Assembly: GCA_023431285.1 (NCBI GenBank)
Contig: JAEYXN010000319.1
Span: 1-13,190, forward strand
Direction: 5' to 3'
DNA length: 13,190 nt
Source: Bacteroidota bacterium
Lineage (GTDB): Bacteria > Bacteroidota > Bacteroidia > Cytophagales > Cyclobacteriaceae
A model generated the notes under the pieces. It made no database searches. It saw only the letters and a list, made by a program, of their open reading frames with translations, and was not told the DNA's origin. Each line of letters opens with the position of its first letter. The first letter of the stretch is position 1. Below are positions 1 through 6,831 of this stretch, piece after piece. The position numbers were made by a program, and so were the translations under genes.

Positions 1-186
1 TGTGTAAAGAACTTTGGCGTATAGCGTCTCCGATCCAAAGGAATCCCACGCGGGATCGATATAATAGCCGTAGATAGTTTCGGTGTATAATTCGTAGTTG
101 TATTCCTTTCCAAAGAAGGGGAGGCGATCATCAAGAGATGGATCGTAGTACTGTAGCCAGTTATGGTATGGTTCTATCTGATGCAT
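1..186 (-). CDS. Uncharacterised tyrosine-rich protein, N-terminal 62 residues (truncated by window edge)
   Basis: Open frame of 62 codons that runs off the left edge. The start chosen is the ATG at 186-184, the first ATG after an in-frame TAG five codons upstream. It lies inside the 3' end of murQ, so the two genes overlap by 26 bases in different frames, the pattern of a translationally coupled operon partner. The visible part begins MHQIEPYHNW and is very aromatic: 11 Tyr, 2 Trp and 3 Phe in 62 residues, with many acidic residues. No signal peptide or membrane segment is visible, so it is probably cytosolic. It resembles, from memory, a conserved Bacteroidota family of unknown function (motifs such as IYGYYIDPAWD and FGSETLYAKVLY). 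I cannot assign a reaction. Being last in a kinase-murQ operon suggests, but does not show, a link to amino-sugar salvage. That it is a real gene is fairly sure; its role is unknown. Confidence 0.75.
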   Translation of the reverse strand, partial: MHQIEPYHNWLQYYDPSLDDRLPFFGKEYNYELYTETIYGYYIDPAWDSFGSETLYAKVLYT

Positions 187-988
187 TTTGCTGATGACTT
201 TCTACGGCTTTCCGTACCGAACCATATTGCTTCAGTAATTTTTCCGCTTCGGCTGCATCCACACCAGTTTCTTCCATTACCATTCTCGTTGCACGATCAA
301 CAAGTTTATTGTTGGTCAATTGCATGTCAACCATTTTGTTCCCTTTTACGCGACCCAGGCGAATCATGGTTACGGTAGAAATCATGTTGAGAACCAGCTT
401 CTGCGCGGTGCCCGCTTTCATTCTCGTACTACCGGTTACAAATTCGGGGCCGACCACAACTTCGATTGGGTGATCAGCATGTTGGGCAACTGTTGAACCA
501 GCGTTGCACACAATACAACCCGTCACGATTCCATTCTCGCGCGCTTTTTTGAGTCCACCAATTACATATGGCGTCCGGCCCGAGGCTGCAATCCCAATAA
601 GAACGTCTGCAGCATTAATGGCGTGTTGCTGGAGGTCAATCCAGGCCTGCTCTTCATTATCCTCCGCGTATTCTACCGCCTTCCTGATCGCCGTGTCGCC
701 ACCCGCAATTATGCCGATTACTTTTCCATGAGGCATTCCGTATGTCGGGGGTATCTCCGACGCATCTACAACGCCGAGTCGACCGCTCGTACCGGCACCA
801 ATGTAAAATAACCTTCCGCCCTGATCCATCTTTCTGACGATCACATCTACAAAGGCCTCAATCGTCGGAATCACCTTCGCAATCGCTACAGGGACAGTGC
901 TGTCCTCCCGATTAATGTTCACCAACAAGTCATGCGTGCTCATTTTGTCGAGATGCTCGTAAGACGAGGTTGATTCAGTAGTGTTCAT
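161..988 (-). CDS. murQ: N-acetylmuramic acid 6-phosphate etherase MurQ
   Basis: Cytosolic lyase that splits the D-lactyl ether of MurNAc-6-phosphate, giving GlcNAc-6-phosphate and D-lactate in peptidoglycan recycling. The 275-residue protein is a single SIS-domain polypeptide. The family signature GAGTSGRLGVVDASEIPPTYG spans about residues 64-84. Glu78 in DASE and Glu109 in YAED align with the two catalytic glutamates of E. coli MurQ (Glu83 and Glu114). Later SIS motifs include GIAASGRTPYVIGGL and TGSTRMKAGTAQKLVLNM. It is about 20 residues shorter at the C terminus than the 298-residue E. coli enzyme. The ATG at 988-986 overlaps the kinase stop as ATGA, so translation is probably coupled. 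The downstream unknown gene starts within its last codons. Its neighbour is a sugar kinase, not a PTS component, so its substrate is probably made by phosphorylating free MurNAc in the cytoplasm. Confidence 0.95.
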   Translation of the reverse strand: MNTTESTSSYEHLDKMSTHDLLVNINREDSTVPVAIAKVIPTIEAFVDVIVRKMDQGGRLFYIGAGTSGRLGVVDASEIPPTYGMPHGKVIGIIAGGDTAIRKAVEYAEDNEEQAWIDLQQHAINAADVLIGIAASGRTPYVIGGLKKARENGIVTGCIVCNAGSTVAQHADHPIEVVVGPEFVTGSTRMKAGTAQKLVLNMISTVTMIRLGRVKGNKMVDMQLTNNKLVDRATRMVMEETGVDAAEAEKLLKQYGSVRKAVESHQQNASDRTIP

Positions 989-1833
989 CCTGCGATTTCT
1001 TTCTGGTGAAACAGAGTCAATCCGGCAATGGGACCTTCCAGAATATTCTTGACTGTGATGCCTTTGTCGTTCGCAACCTGGCGAAGGATGTCGCTGAAAT
1101 AGAAGGCAACCGATCCGGTGAAGTGAACTTTCAGATTTTTGTAGTTTTCATACTGCATAACGTTGTTCACATAAAACTCTTCGAAGCTCTTATAGACAAG
1201 GTTGTAGCAGTAAGGATCTTTCAAATGATGAAAAAGAAATTTTGTGAACGATCCGAGGAATGCACTTGGTTTCTCCTGTTGATATACTTTTTCCAGGAAT
1301 TCTTCACGGGAGAATGGATATCTCTGTTTAAAGAGATCGGCCAGATGTGCCGGCATTTTTTTCCGCAGATAGTCTACCAGCAAGATCCTTCCCATGAAGG
1401 CGCCTGATCCTTCATCAGCTAGTATCCAGCCCAGGTTAGCAACATTATCAATGATTTTTTCACCGTCGTAAAGACATGAATTAGAACCGGTGCCCATGAT
1501 ACAGGCGATACCGGGTTCGTGTCCACACAACGCCCGCGCTGCTGCGAGCAAGTCCCATCCAATCTCAATCTGCGCGCCAGGGAAAAATTCAAGTAATGCA
1601 TCCTTGATAGTTTGCTGGTTCTTCTGTGAAGAAACCCCGGCTCCGTAAAAGAAAATCTTGCTAACGGAATCGTTGATGTGCGGAATGAGAATCTCGCCAA
1701 CGCTGTTTTTAAGATCCTCGACCGGCTGATAATAAGGATTGAATCCAGGTGCGCTCGCCTGAGTGACAAGTCCTTTCTTATCAATTATTCTCCAATCAGT
1801 CTTGGAGCCTCCGCTATCAGCTATTAAGATCAT
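985..1833 (-). CDS. BadF/BadG/BcrA/BcrD-family amino-sugar kinase (probable MurNAc/GlcNAc kinase)
   Basis: Sugar kinase of the ASKHA fold, 282 residues. Visible motifs are the phosphate-1 loop DSGGSKTDW at residues 6-14, IGWDLLAAARAL with candidate catalytic Asp94, the phosphate-2 loop IMGTGSNSCLYDG at 112-124, LGWILADEGSGAFMG at 134-148, and the adenosine-binding stretch FTGSVAFYF at 238-246. The protein starts exactly at the usual family N terminus. Homologues are often annotated as N-acetylglucosamine kinase. The MurK MurNAc/GlcNAc kinases known from Clostridium and Tannerella recycling are, as I recall, related. Here the stop overlaps the murQ start as ATGA, which favours MurNAc, or both MurNAc and GlcNAc, as substrate, with the product passed to MurQ. 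That assignment is inferred from context. A Bacteroidota-type promoter and a 14-bp palindrome lie upstream. No transporter gene is visible in the window. Confidence 0.88.
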   Translation of the reverse strand: MILIADSGGSKTDWRIIDKKGLVTQASAPGFNPYYQPVEDLKNSVGEILIPHINDSVSKIFFYGAGVSSQKNQQTIKDALLEFFPGAQIEIGWDLLAAARALCGHEPGIACIMGTGSNSCLYDGEKIIDNVANLGWILADEGSGAFMGRILLVDYLRKKMPAHLADLFKQRYPFSREEFLEKVYQQEKPSAFLGSFTKFLFHHLKDPYCYNLVYKSFEEFYVNNVMQYENYKNLKVHFTGSVAFYFSDILRQVANDKGITVKNILEGPIAGLTLFHQKEIAG

Positions 1834-1871
1834 CCTGCTTGTGTCTTTTTATGGTTCCCTGGCCCGGTCGG

Positions 1872-1906
1872 CAAAACTACATCATCGTAGACTACAAAAA
1901 AACAAA
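1872..1906 (-). promoter_or_regulatory. Candidate promoter of the kinase-murQ operon
   Basis: On the minus strand TAGTTTTG (1879-1872) matches the Bacteroidota -7 motif TAnnTTTG exactly. A TTTG (1906-1903) lies 23 bases upstream, at the upper end of the usual -33 spacing. The predicted start is about 30 bases before the kinase ATG. An A/T tract (1895-1911) covers the -33 side. There is no Shine-Dalgarno sequence before the ATG, which is normal in this phylum. Confidence 0.5.
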
Positions 1907-1917
1907 AAATTTCTCAA

Positions 1918-1931
1918 TGTGTGCGCACACA
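1918..1931. promoter_or_regulatory. Perfect 14-bp palindrome, operator candidate
   Basis: TGTGTGCGCACACA is its own reverse complement, centred between 1924 and 1925. It lies 11 bases upstream of the proposed -33 element of the kinase-murQ promoter and 21 bases past the cytochrome b5-like stop codon. The position suits a dimeric regulator. Alternatively, in the b5-gene transcript it could form a 5-bp stem with a 4-base loop followed by a T-rich tract (minus strand, 1911-1895), that is, a weak terminator. Confidence 0.4.
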
Positions 1932-1952
1932 GCGGTCAGTTTTAATGAAAAT

Positions 1953-2195
1953 TCAGGATTTCAGGCGGCCGATAATATCGAATTTATCAAAAACATGGGC
2001 TGTATGAGGGGCATCGGCCAGTTCATCGGTAAGATCCTGTCCGGCCCAATGCTCATAATGTTTTCCTTCCCGCCATAACCTTGATCCGGTAACATCATAG
2101 ATATCTCCATTGTACGCGACCCAAACCTGTGGTTTGTCCTGCCCATTTCGTAGGGCAAGCTGCGCACGCGTAAACTCCGGAAGAGCCTGATCCAT
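1953..2195 (-). CDS. Small soluble cytochrome b5-like heme/steroid-binding protein
   Basis: 80 residues, a single cytochrome b5-like domain of the short prokaryotic type (predicted heme/steroid-binding proteins). Conserved pieces are FTRAQLALRNG at 8-18, VWVAYNGDIYDVTGSRLW at 24-41, the histidine-rich turn GKHYEHWAGQDLT at 44-56, APHTAHVFDKF at 62-72, and a closing IIGRL. Candidate heme ligands are among His46, His49, His64 and His67; the classical HPGG ligand motif of eukaryotic b5 is absent. There is no signal peptide or membrane anchor, so it should be cytosolic. A role in one-electron transfer or ligand binding is the family expectation, and no partner reductase is visible. It is 119 bases upstream of the kinase on the same strand and diverges from the dipeptidase gene. 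Membership of the kinase operon is doubtful because a separate promoter candidate lies between them. Confidence 0.82.
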   Translation of the reverse strand: MDQALPEFTRAQLALRNGQDKPQVWVAYNGDIYDVTGSRLWREGKHYEHWAGQDLTDELADAPHTAHVFDKFDIIGRLKS

Positions 2196-2256
2196 AAGTC
2201 GGGTTGTTCAATTGAGACGCAACATAATTACTTCCTTAGAAACGTGAGTGCATGAA

Positions 2257-2288
2257 TTCAAACAGGATCATTGCTCGGCGTATTTTTT
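2257..2288 (+). promoter_or_regulatory. Weak promoter candidate for the dipeptidase gene
   Basis: TATTTTTT (2281-2288) matches seven of the eight defined positions of a TAnnTTTG-type -7 box if its last T is taken as the mismatch. A TTC (2257-2259) lies 21 bases upstream. Transcription would start around 2295, beyond a possible TTG start at 2271, so this promoter would require the ATG at 2304. It is the best match in the 108-base divergent gap, but weak. Confidence 0.25.
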
Positions 2289-2303
2289 TTAACAATTTAC
2301 AGC

Positions 2304-3566
2304 ATGATCAATAAACAATTTCTTTCCAAAGCTCCGCTAGCGATTGCACTGGCTGCAGCGCTTCTCTTTCATTCCTGTCAAAGCGAAAAGAGCGTGACAA
2401 ATAGCGCTGACCAGCAAAGGAAGCACGCTCAGGAACTTGCGGAAAAATTTATCATTGTCGATGGACACGTAGATCTCCCCTACCGACTTAAGATCAAGCG
2501 CTTCCGGTTGGAACGTGAATATCTCGGAATACCGGTGAGTACCAATGAAGGAGATTTCGATTATGAACGTGCGAAAAAAGGAGGACTGGATGCTCCGTTT
2601 ATGGCGATATACATTCCGGCAGCAAGACAACTTCTCCCCGACATGGGAAAGGTTCTCGCGGACTCATTAATTGACATGGTGGAAGGCATCATGAAGGCAC
2701 ACCCGGACAAATTTGCCCCCGCAGGCAGTCCTGCAGATATCATTGCAAACTCAGCCCAGGGAAAGGTTTCTCTTCCCATGGGAATGGAAAACGGTGCCCC
2801 TATTGGCCGCGACCTCGCGAATGTGAGTTATTTCTATAAACGAGGCATCCGCTACGTGACGCTCACACATTCGAAAGACAATCAGATATGTGATTCTTCT
2901 TACGATACTTTGAATACTCACAACGGACTTAGCCCTTTCGGGGAACAGGTGGTACGCGAGATGAACAGAGTGGGGATGATGGTTGATATCTCACACGTTT
3001 CCGATAGCACATTTTATGACGTTATCAAGGTTACCAACGCGCCCGTTATTGCATCGCATTCTTCCTGCCGCCGCTATACTCCCGGGTTTCAAAGAAATAT
3101 GTCTGATGATATGATTAAAGCGCTGGCACGAAACGGCGGAGTCATTCAGATCAACTTCGGCGCCGCCTTTATCGACTCACTTGCACGAACCAACAATGCA
3201 CTGCTTGACTCCCTTGAAAAAGTTCTTGCGGATAAGGGGCTTTCGTCACGAGATTCTGCCGCGCAGCCGATTATTGACCGTTTCGCGGAAGATCATAAGG
3301 AACTCTATTCAGACGTTGAACGAGTGGCCGACCACATCGACCACGTGGTAAGCCTGGTTGGGATAGACCATGTAGGCCTCGGCTCTGATTACGACGGGGT
3401 TGGGGACTCTCTGCCTGTCGGTCTCAAGGATGTGTCCCAATATCCCAACCTTTTGTACGTGCTGCTGAAACGAGGCTACACAGAGGAGCAGATAGAAAAA
3501 ATTTGCTCGGGTAACGTTTTCAGAGTGTGGAACAAAGTGATCGAAGTTGCGAATACTGCGCGATAA
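2304..3566 (+). CDS. Membrane dipeptidase (peptidase family M19), lipoprotein type
   Basis: Zinc-dependent dipeptidase of the renal/membrane dipeptidase family (amidohydrolase-like barrel), 420 residues from the ATG at 2304. An upstream in-frame TTG at 2271 would add 11 residues before the signal sequence, so the ATG is preferred. The N terminus MINKQFLSKAPLAIALAAAL is a lipoprotein signal peptide ending LLFHSC, with Cys25 as the probable lipidated residue, which places the enzyme in the periplasm on a membrane. Expected metal ligands are visible: His55 and Asp57 (DGHVDLP), bridging Glu162 (MGMENGAPIG), His231 (ISHVSD), His252 (ASHSSCR) and Asp362 (LGSDYDGV). Family members hydrolyse dipeptides, and several bacterial ones accept a C-terminal D-residue, so cleavage of wall-derived L,D-dipeptides is plausible but unproven. 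It is transcribed alone, divergent from the cytochrome b5-like gene. Confidence 0.92.
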   Translation: MINKQFLSKAPLAIALAAALLFHSCQSEKSVTNSADQQRKHAQELAEKFIIVDGHVDLPYRLKIKRFRLEREYLGIPVSTNEGDFDYERAKKGGLDAPFMAIYIPAARQLLPDMGKVLADSLIDMVEGIMKAHPDKFAPAGSPADIIANSAQGKVSLPMGMENGAPIGRDLANVSYFYKRGIRYVTLTHSKDNQICDSSYDTLNTHNGLSPFGEQVVREMNRVGMMVDISHVSDSTFYDVIKVTNAPVIASHSSCRRYTPGFQRNMSDDMIKALARNGGVIQINFGAAFIDSLARTNNALLDSLEKVLADKGLSSRDSAAQPIIDRFAEDHKELYSDVERVADHIDHVVSLVGIDHVGLGSDYDGVGDSLPVGLKDVSQYPNLLYVLLKRGYTEEQIEKICSGNVFRVWNKVIEVANTAR

Positions 3567-3629
3567 CAGTGTTTGTTGCACCAATCGGGATGGATTGTGA
3601 CACGCCGCAAATTTAAATCTCCGAATTCC

Positions 3630-3659
3630 TTCATGAATTCAATCTGAGTTTTATTTTTG
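3630..3659 (+). promoter_or_regulatory. Promoter of carB (Bacteroidota type)
   Basis: TATTTTTG (3652-3659) matches the TAnnTTTG -7 motif exactly. TTC (3630-3632), one base off TTG, sits 19 bases upstream. Transcription would begin near 3666, leaving a leader of about 23 bases. The start codon follows an A-rich run (AAAAGAAAAAAA) instead of a Shine-Dalgarno sequence. Confidence 0.55.
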
Positions 3660-3688
3660 CGCAATTTTATCCTACCCAAAAGAAAAAA

Positions 3689-6505
3689 ATGCCTAGAGAC
3701 AGAAGTATTCGCTCCGTTCTCATCATCGGTAGCGGCCCTATTATCATCGGTCAAGCATGCGAGTTCGATTACGCAGGTTCCCAGGCTTCGCGCTCACTAC
3801 GTGAAGAAGGAATCGAGGTCGTTCTGATCAATTCGAATCCCGCTACGATTATGACTGACAAAGTGACGGCCGATCACGTGTACCTAAAGCCGCTGACCAA
3901 GAAATCGATCCGCGAAATTCTGGAGAAACACAATATTGACGCCGTGCTACCCACAATGGGAGGTCAAACAGCGCTTAACCTGTGTATTGAATGTGATAAA
4001 GCAGGGATATGGGAGCATTTTGGTGTACGGATTATCGGTGTTGATATCAAGGCGATTGAGACTACTGAGGACCGTGAGAAGTTTCGTCTTAAGATGCTGG
4101 AGCTTGGTGTCGGCGTCTGTAAAGGTGGAACAGCAACATCCTTTCTTCAGGGAAAGGAAATCGCCCAGTCAATTGGTTTCCCTCTCGTCATTCGTCCTTC
4201 CTATACTCTTGGCGGAACGGGTGGTGCTTTCGTAAACCTTCCTGAAGAGTTTGATGAAGCGTTGAACAGAGGTTTACACGCGTCGCCAATTCACGAAGTG
4301 CTGGTGGAACAAAGCATCATGGGTTGGAAAGAATATGAGCTCGAACTGCTTCGCGACAATATCGGCAACGTGATCATTATATGTTCTATCGAGAACTTTG
4401 ATCCGATGGGAATACATACCGGCGATTCAATTACCGTTGCTCCGGCTATGACGCTTCCCGATACTGTGTATCAACGTATGCGGAATCTCGCGATCAAGAT
4501 GATGAACGGCATCGGAATGTTCGCGGGAGGTTGTAACGTTCAGTTTTCGCTGAACCCGGATGATGACGAGGACATCATCGGTATTGAAATCAACCCACGC
4601 GTTTCACGTTCGTCTGCACTTGCATCCAAGGCAACAGGATATCCAATTGCGAAAGTGGCTGCAAAGCTCGCGATCGGATACAACCTCGATGAACTAAAGA
4701 ACGCAATCACAGGGACAACGACAGCCTACTTCGAACCGGCTATCGACTACGTTATCGTGAAAGTGCCGCGTTGGAACTTCGATAAATTCCATGGCGCTGA
4801 CAGAAAGCTCGGACTGCAAATGAAGTCTGTCGGAGAAGCGATGGGTATTGGAAGAAATTTCCAGGAAGCATTGCAGAAGGCTTGTCAGTCACTTGAGATC
4901 CGAAGAAATGGTCTTGGCGCTGATGGCAAAGAAGTTACCAATCAGGATGATCTTCTCTATAGTCTTGAGCATCCCAGCTGGAACCGGGTGTTTCATGTTT
5001 ATGATGCGATTAAACTTGGTATTCCTCTTAAGACAGTCCAAAAGCTCACAAAGATTGACCGCTGGTTCCTCAAACAGATTGAGGAGCTCGTTGACCTTGA
5101 GAAAGAAATTACAAAATATACACTCGATACTCTCCCGAAAGATTTGCTGAGAACGGCAAAGGAAAAAGGGTATGCAGACCGCCAGATTGCTCACATGCTG
5201 GATTGTCTCGAAAGTGAAGTCCGTTCGAAAAGAATGGAGTACAACATTCGAAGAGTTTACAAACTCGTTGATACCTGCTCAGCTGAATTCGAAGCGAAAA
5301 CTCCTTACTATTACTCAACGTTTGACGCCGAGAATGAATCGGTGGTGAGTGACCGTAAGAAAGTGGTCGTACTTGGTTCAGGTCCTAACCGTATCGGACA
5401 GGGAATCGAATTCGATTACTCTTGTGTTCACGGAGTACTCGCTGCGAAAGAATGCGGATACGAAACGATAATGATCAACTGTAATCCTGAGACTGTGTCG
5501 ACGGATTTTGATATCGCTGATAAGCTGTACTTTGAACCTGTGTTCTGGGAACATCTTTATGACCTCATTGAACATGAAAAACCTGAAGGGGTAATAGTTC
5601 AGCTCGGCGGACAGACAGCTCTCAAGCTTGCTGAAAAACTTGACAAATACGGAATCAAGATCATTGGAACCTCATTCGAAGCGCTTGACCTCGCAGAAGA
5701 TCGCGGCCGCTTCTCGTCTCTGCTTAAAGAGCTTGGAATTCCTTATCCTGAATTCGGAGTAGCCAAGACAGCAGATGAAGCTCTTGAAGTTTCCAAAACA
5801 ATAGGCTTCCCGTTGCTTGTGCGTCCTTCCTATGTCCTGGGCGGACAAAGCATGAAGATCGTGATCAATGAACAGGAACTCGAACATCATATCATTGATA
5901 TCTGGAAACATCTTCCCGATAACAAAGTGCTTCTTGATCACTTCCTTGATGGAGCTATTGAAGCAGAAGCGGATGCGATCTGCGACGGCGAAGATGTGTA
6001 CATCATCGGGATCATGCAGCATATCGAGCCTGCTGGTATTCACTCAGGCGATTCTTACGCAGTGCTCCCGCCTTATAACCTGGGAGACCTTGTGATAAAA
6101 CAAATTGAGCACTTCACACAGAAGATCGCTGTAGCATTGAAGACTGTCGGACTGATCAACATCCAGTTTGCTGTGAAGAACGATAAGGTTTACATCATCG
6201 AGGCGAATCCACGCGCGTCACGCACTGTGCCGTTCATTTGTAAGGCTTACGATGAACCTTATGTCAACTACGCGACGAAGGTGATGCTGGGTGAAAAGAA
6301 AGTGAAGGACTTTAAGTTTAATCCAACCAAGAAAGGATACGCTATCAAGGAGCCTGTTTTCAGCTTCCATAAGTTCCCGGATGTGAATAAGGAACTTGGT
6401 CCGGAAATGAAGTCAACCGGTGAGGCGATCTATTTCATCGATGATCTTATGGATGATTACTTCATGAAGATTTACTCAGAGCGAAACCTCTATCTGAGCC
6501 GATAA
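3689..6505 (+). CDS. carB: Carbamoyl-phosphate synthase large subunit, lacking the C-terminal allosteric domain
   Basis: Synthetase subunit making carbamoyl phosphate from bicarbonate, two ATP and ammonia delivered by the glutaminase subunit CarA, for pyrimidine and arginine synthesis. The 938 residues hold the usual tandem halves. The first begins VLIIGSGPIIIGQACEFDYA at about 11-30 and has the metal-binding IEINPRVSR near 299-307. The helical oligomerisation region spans about 400-550. The second begins VLGSGPNRIGQGIEFDYS near 558-575 and has IEANPRASR near 837-845. These positions nearly equal those of the 1073-residue E. coli enzyme. The protein then stops at the point where the E. coli MGS-like domain begins (about 936), so sites for UMP, IMP and ornithine are missing. 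No carA is present in the window. The sequence after the stop is not coding for a detached MGS domain, so this is domain absence rather than a frameshift. Confidence 0.97.
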   Translation: MPRDRSIRSVLIIGSGPIIIGQACEFDYAGSQASRSLREEGIEVVLINSNPATIMTDKVTADHVYLKPLTKKSIREILEKHNIDAVLPTMGGQTALNLCIECDKAGIWEHFGVRIIGVDIKAIETTEDREKFRLKMLELGVGVCKGGTATSFLQGKEIAQSIGFPLVIRPSYTLGGTGGAFVNLPEEFDEALNRGLHASPIHEVLVEQSIMGWKEYELELLRDNIGNVIIICSIENFDPMGIHTGDSITVAPAMTLPDTVYQRMRNLAIKMMNGIGMFAGGCNVQFSLNPDDDEDIIGIEINPRVSRSSALASKATGYPIAKVAAKLAIGYNLDELKNAITGTTTAYFEPAIDYVIVKVPRWNFDKFHGADRKLGLQMKSVGEAMGIGRNFQEALQKACQSLEIRRNGLGADGKEVTNQDDLLYSLEHPSWNRVFHVYDAIKLGIPLKTVQKLTKIDRWFLKQIEELVDLEKEITKYTLDTLPKDLLRTAKEKGYADRQIAHMLDCLESEVRSKRMEYNIRRVYKLVDTCSAEFEAKTPYYYSTFDAENESVVSDRKKVVVLGSGPNRIGQGIEFDYSCVHGVLAAKECGYETIMINCNPETVSTDFDIADKLYFEPVFWEHLYDLIEHEKPEGVIVQLGGQTALKLAEKLDKYGIKIIGTSFEALDLAEDRGRFSSLLKELGIPYPEFGVAKTADEALEVSKTIGFPLLVRPSYVLGGQSMKIVINEQELEHHIIDIWKHLPDNKVLLDHFLDGAIEAEADAICDGEDVYIIGIMQHIEPAGIHSGDSYAVLPPYNLGDLVIKQIEHFTQKIAVALKTVGLINIQFAVKNDKVYIIEANPRASRTVPFICKAYDEPYVNYATKVMLGEKKVKDFKFNPTKKGYAIKEPVFSFHKFPDVNKELGPEMKSTGEAIYFIDDLMDDYFMKIYSERNLYLSR

Positions 6506-6520
6506 TGCATATTTCGGGGA

Positions 6521-6545
6521 GTGCCGGCGATCATTTCGTCGGCGC
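6521..6545 (+). terminator. Hairpin downstream of carB
   Basis: GTGCCGGCGA (6521-6530) pairs with TCGTCGGCGC (6536-6545) around a 5-base loop, with two G-U pairs, forming a 10-bp GC-rich stem 15 bases after the carB stop. No clear U-tract follows, so it is either a weak terminator or an mRNA 3'-end stabiliser. Confidence 0.4.
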
Positions 6546-6611
6546 CAAACCCTGGAATCTCGTTTTGAACTCCTATCTTTATTTGCTCGTTAAGAGTCTA
6601 AAAAAACTATC

Positions 6612-6824
6612 ATGATTAAGTTCTTGGTGATTGCCGGCCTTATTTCATACGTGCTCTATAAAATAGGTTCGTTTTTCTTTCGCGCCGGTGCTGCTGCTCA
6701 GCATTTTCGTCAATATCAGAATAATCAAAAGGGCAATTTTGAGCAAAAACAGCAGAATCCCCGTCGAAAACCCGACAGTAAAGTAAAAGGCGGCGAATAC
6801 ATCGACTTCGAAGAGGTTAAGTAA
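6612..6824 (+). CDS. DUF4834-type small membrane protein
   Basis: 70 residues. Residues 1-25 (starting MIKFLVIAGLISYVLYKIG) form one hydrophobic segment, probably an inner-membrane anchor. This is followed by a basic, Gln/Asn-rich stretch (about 33-58) and the ending GGEYIDFEEVK. That layout and ending match what I remember of DUF4834, a Bacteroidota-restricted family of unknown function. The start follows an A-rich run (CTAAAAAAACTATC) with no Shine-Dalgarno sequence. The dapF ATG comes 7 bases after this stop, so the two are probably cotranscribed. No convincing promoter was found between carB and this gene. No function can be assigned; a membrane role beside a DAP-synthesis gene is context only. 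Confidence 0.8.
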   Translation: MIKFLVIAGLISYVLYKIGSFFFRAGAAAQHFRQYQNNQKGNFEQKQQNPRRKPDSKVKGGEYIDFEEVK

Positions 6825-6831
6825 ACTGCCA

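Noticed and set aside
2271..2303. TTG start for the dipeptidase giving 11 extra residues
   Set aside because: It would add a hydrophobic stretch before a complete lipoprotein signal peptide; the ATG at 2304 gives a normal signal.
3582..3597. CAATC...GATTG inverted repeat after the dipeptidase, as a terminator
   Set aside because: The stem is only 5 bp (7 with a bulge), with no T-tract, so it is within chance.
3623..3640. Two GAATTC hexamers 6 bases apart over the carB -33 region
   Set aside because: Each hexamer is palindromic by itself and common in AT-rich gaps; no further symmetry supports an operator.
3689..6505. The two similar halves of carB as a recent gene duplication
   Set aside because: The internal duplication is ancient and shared by all CarB proteins.
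6506..6611. A frameshifted remnant of the missing CarB MGS domain after the stop
   Set aside because: The 106 bases hold a hairpin and an A-rich leader, and no frame resembles the MGS domain.
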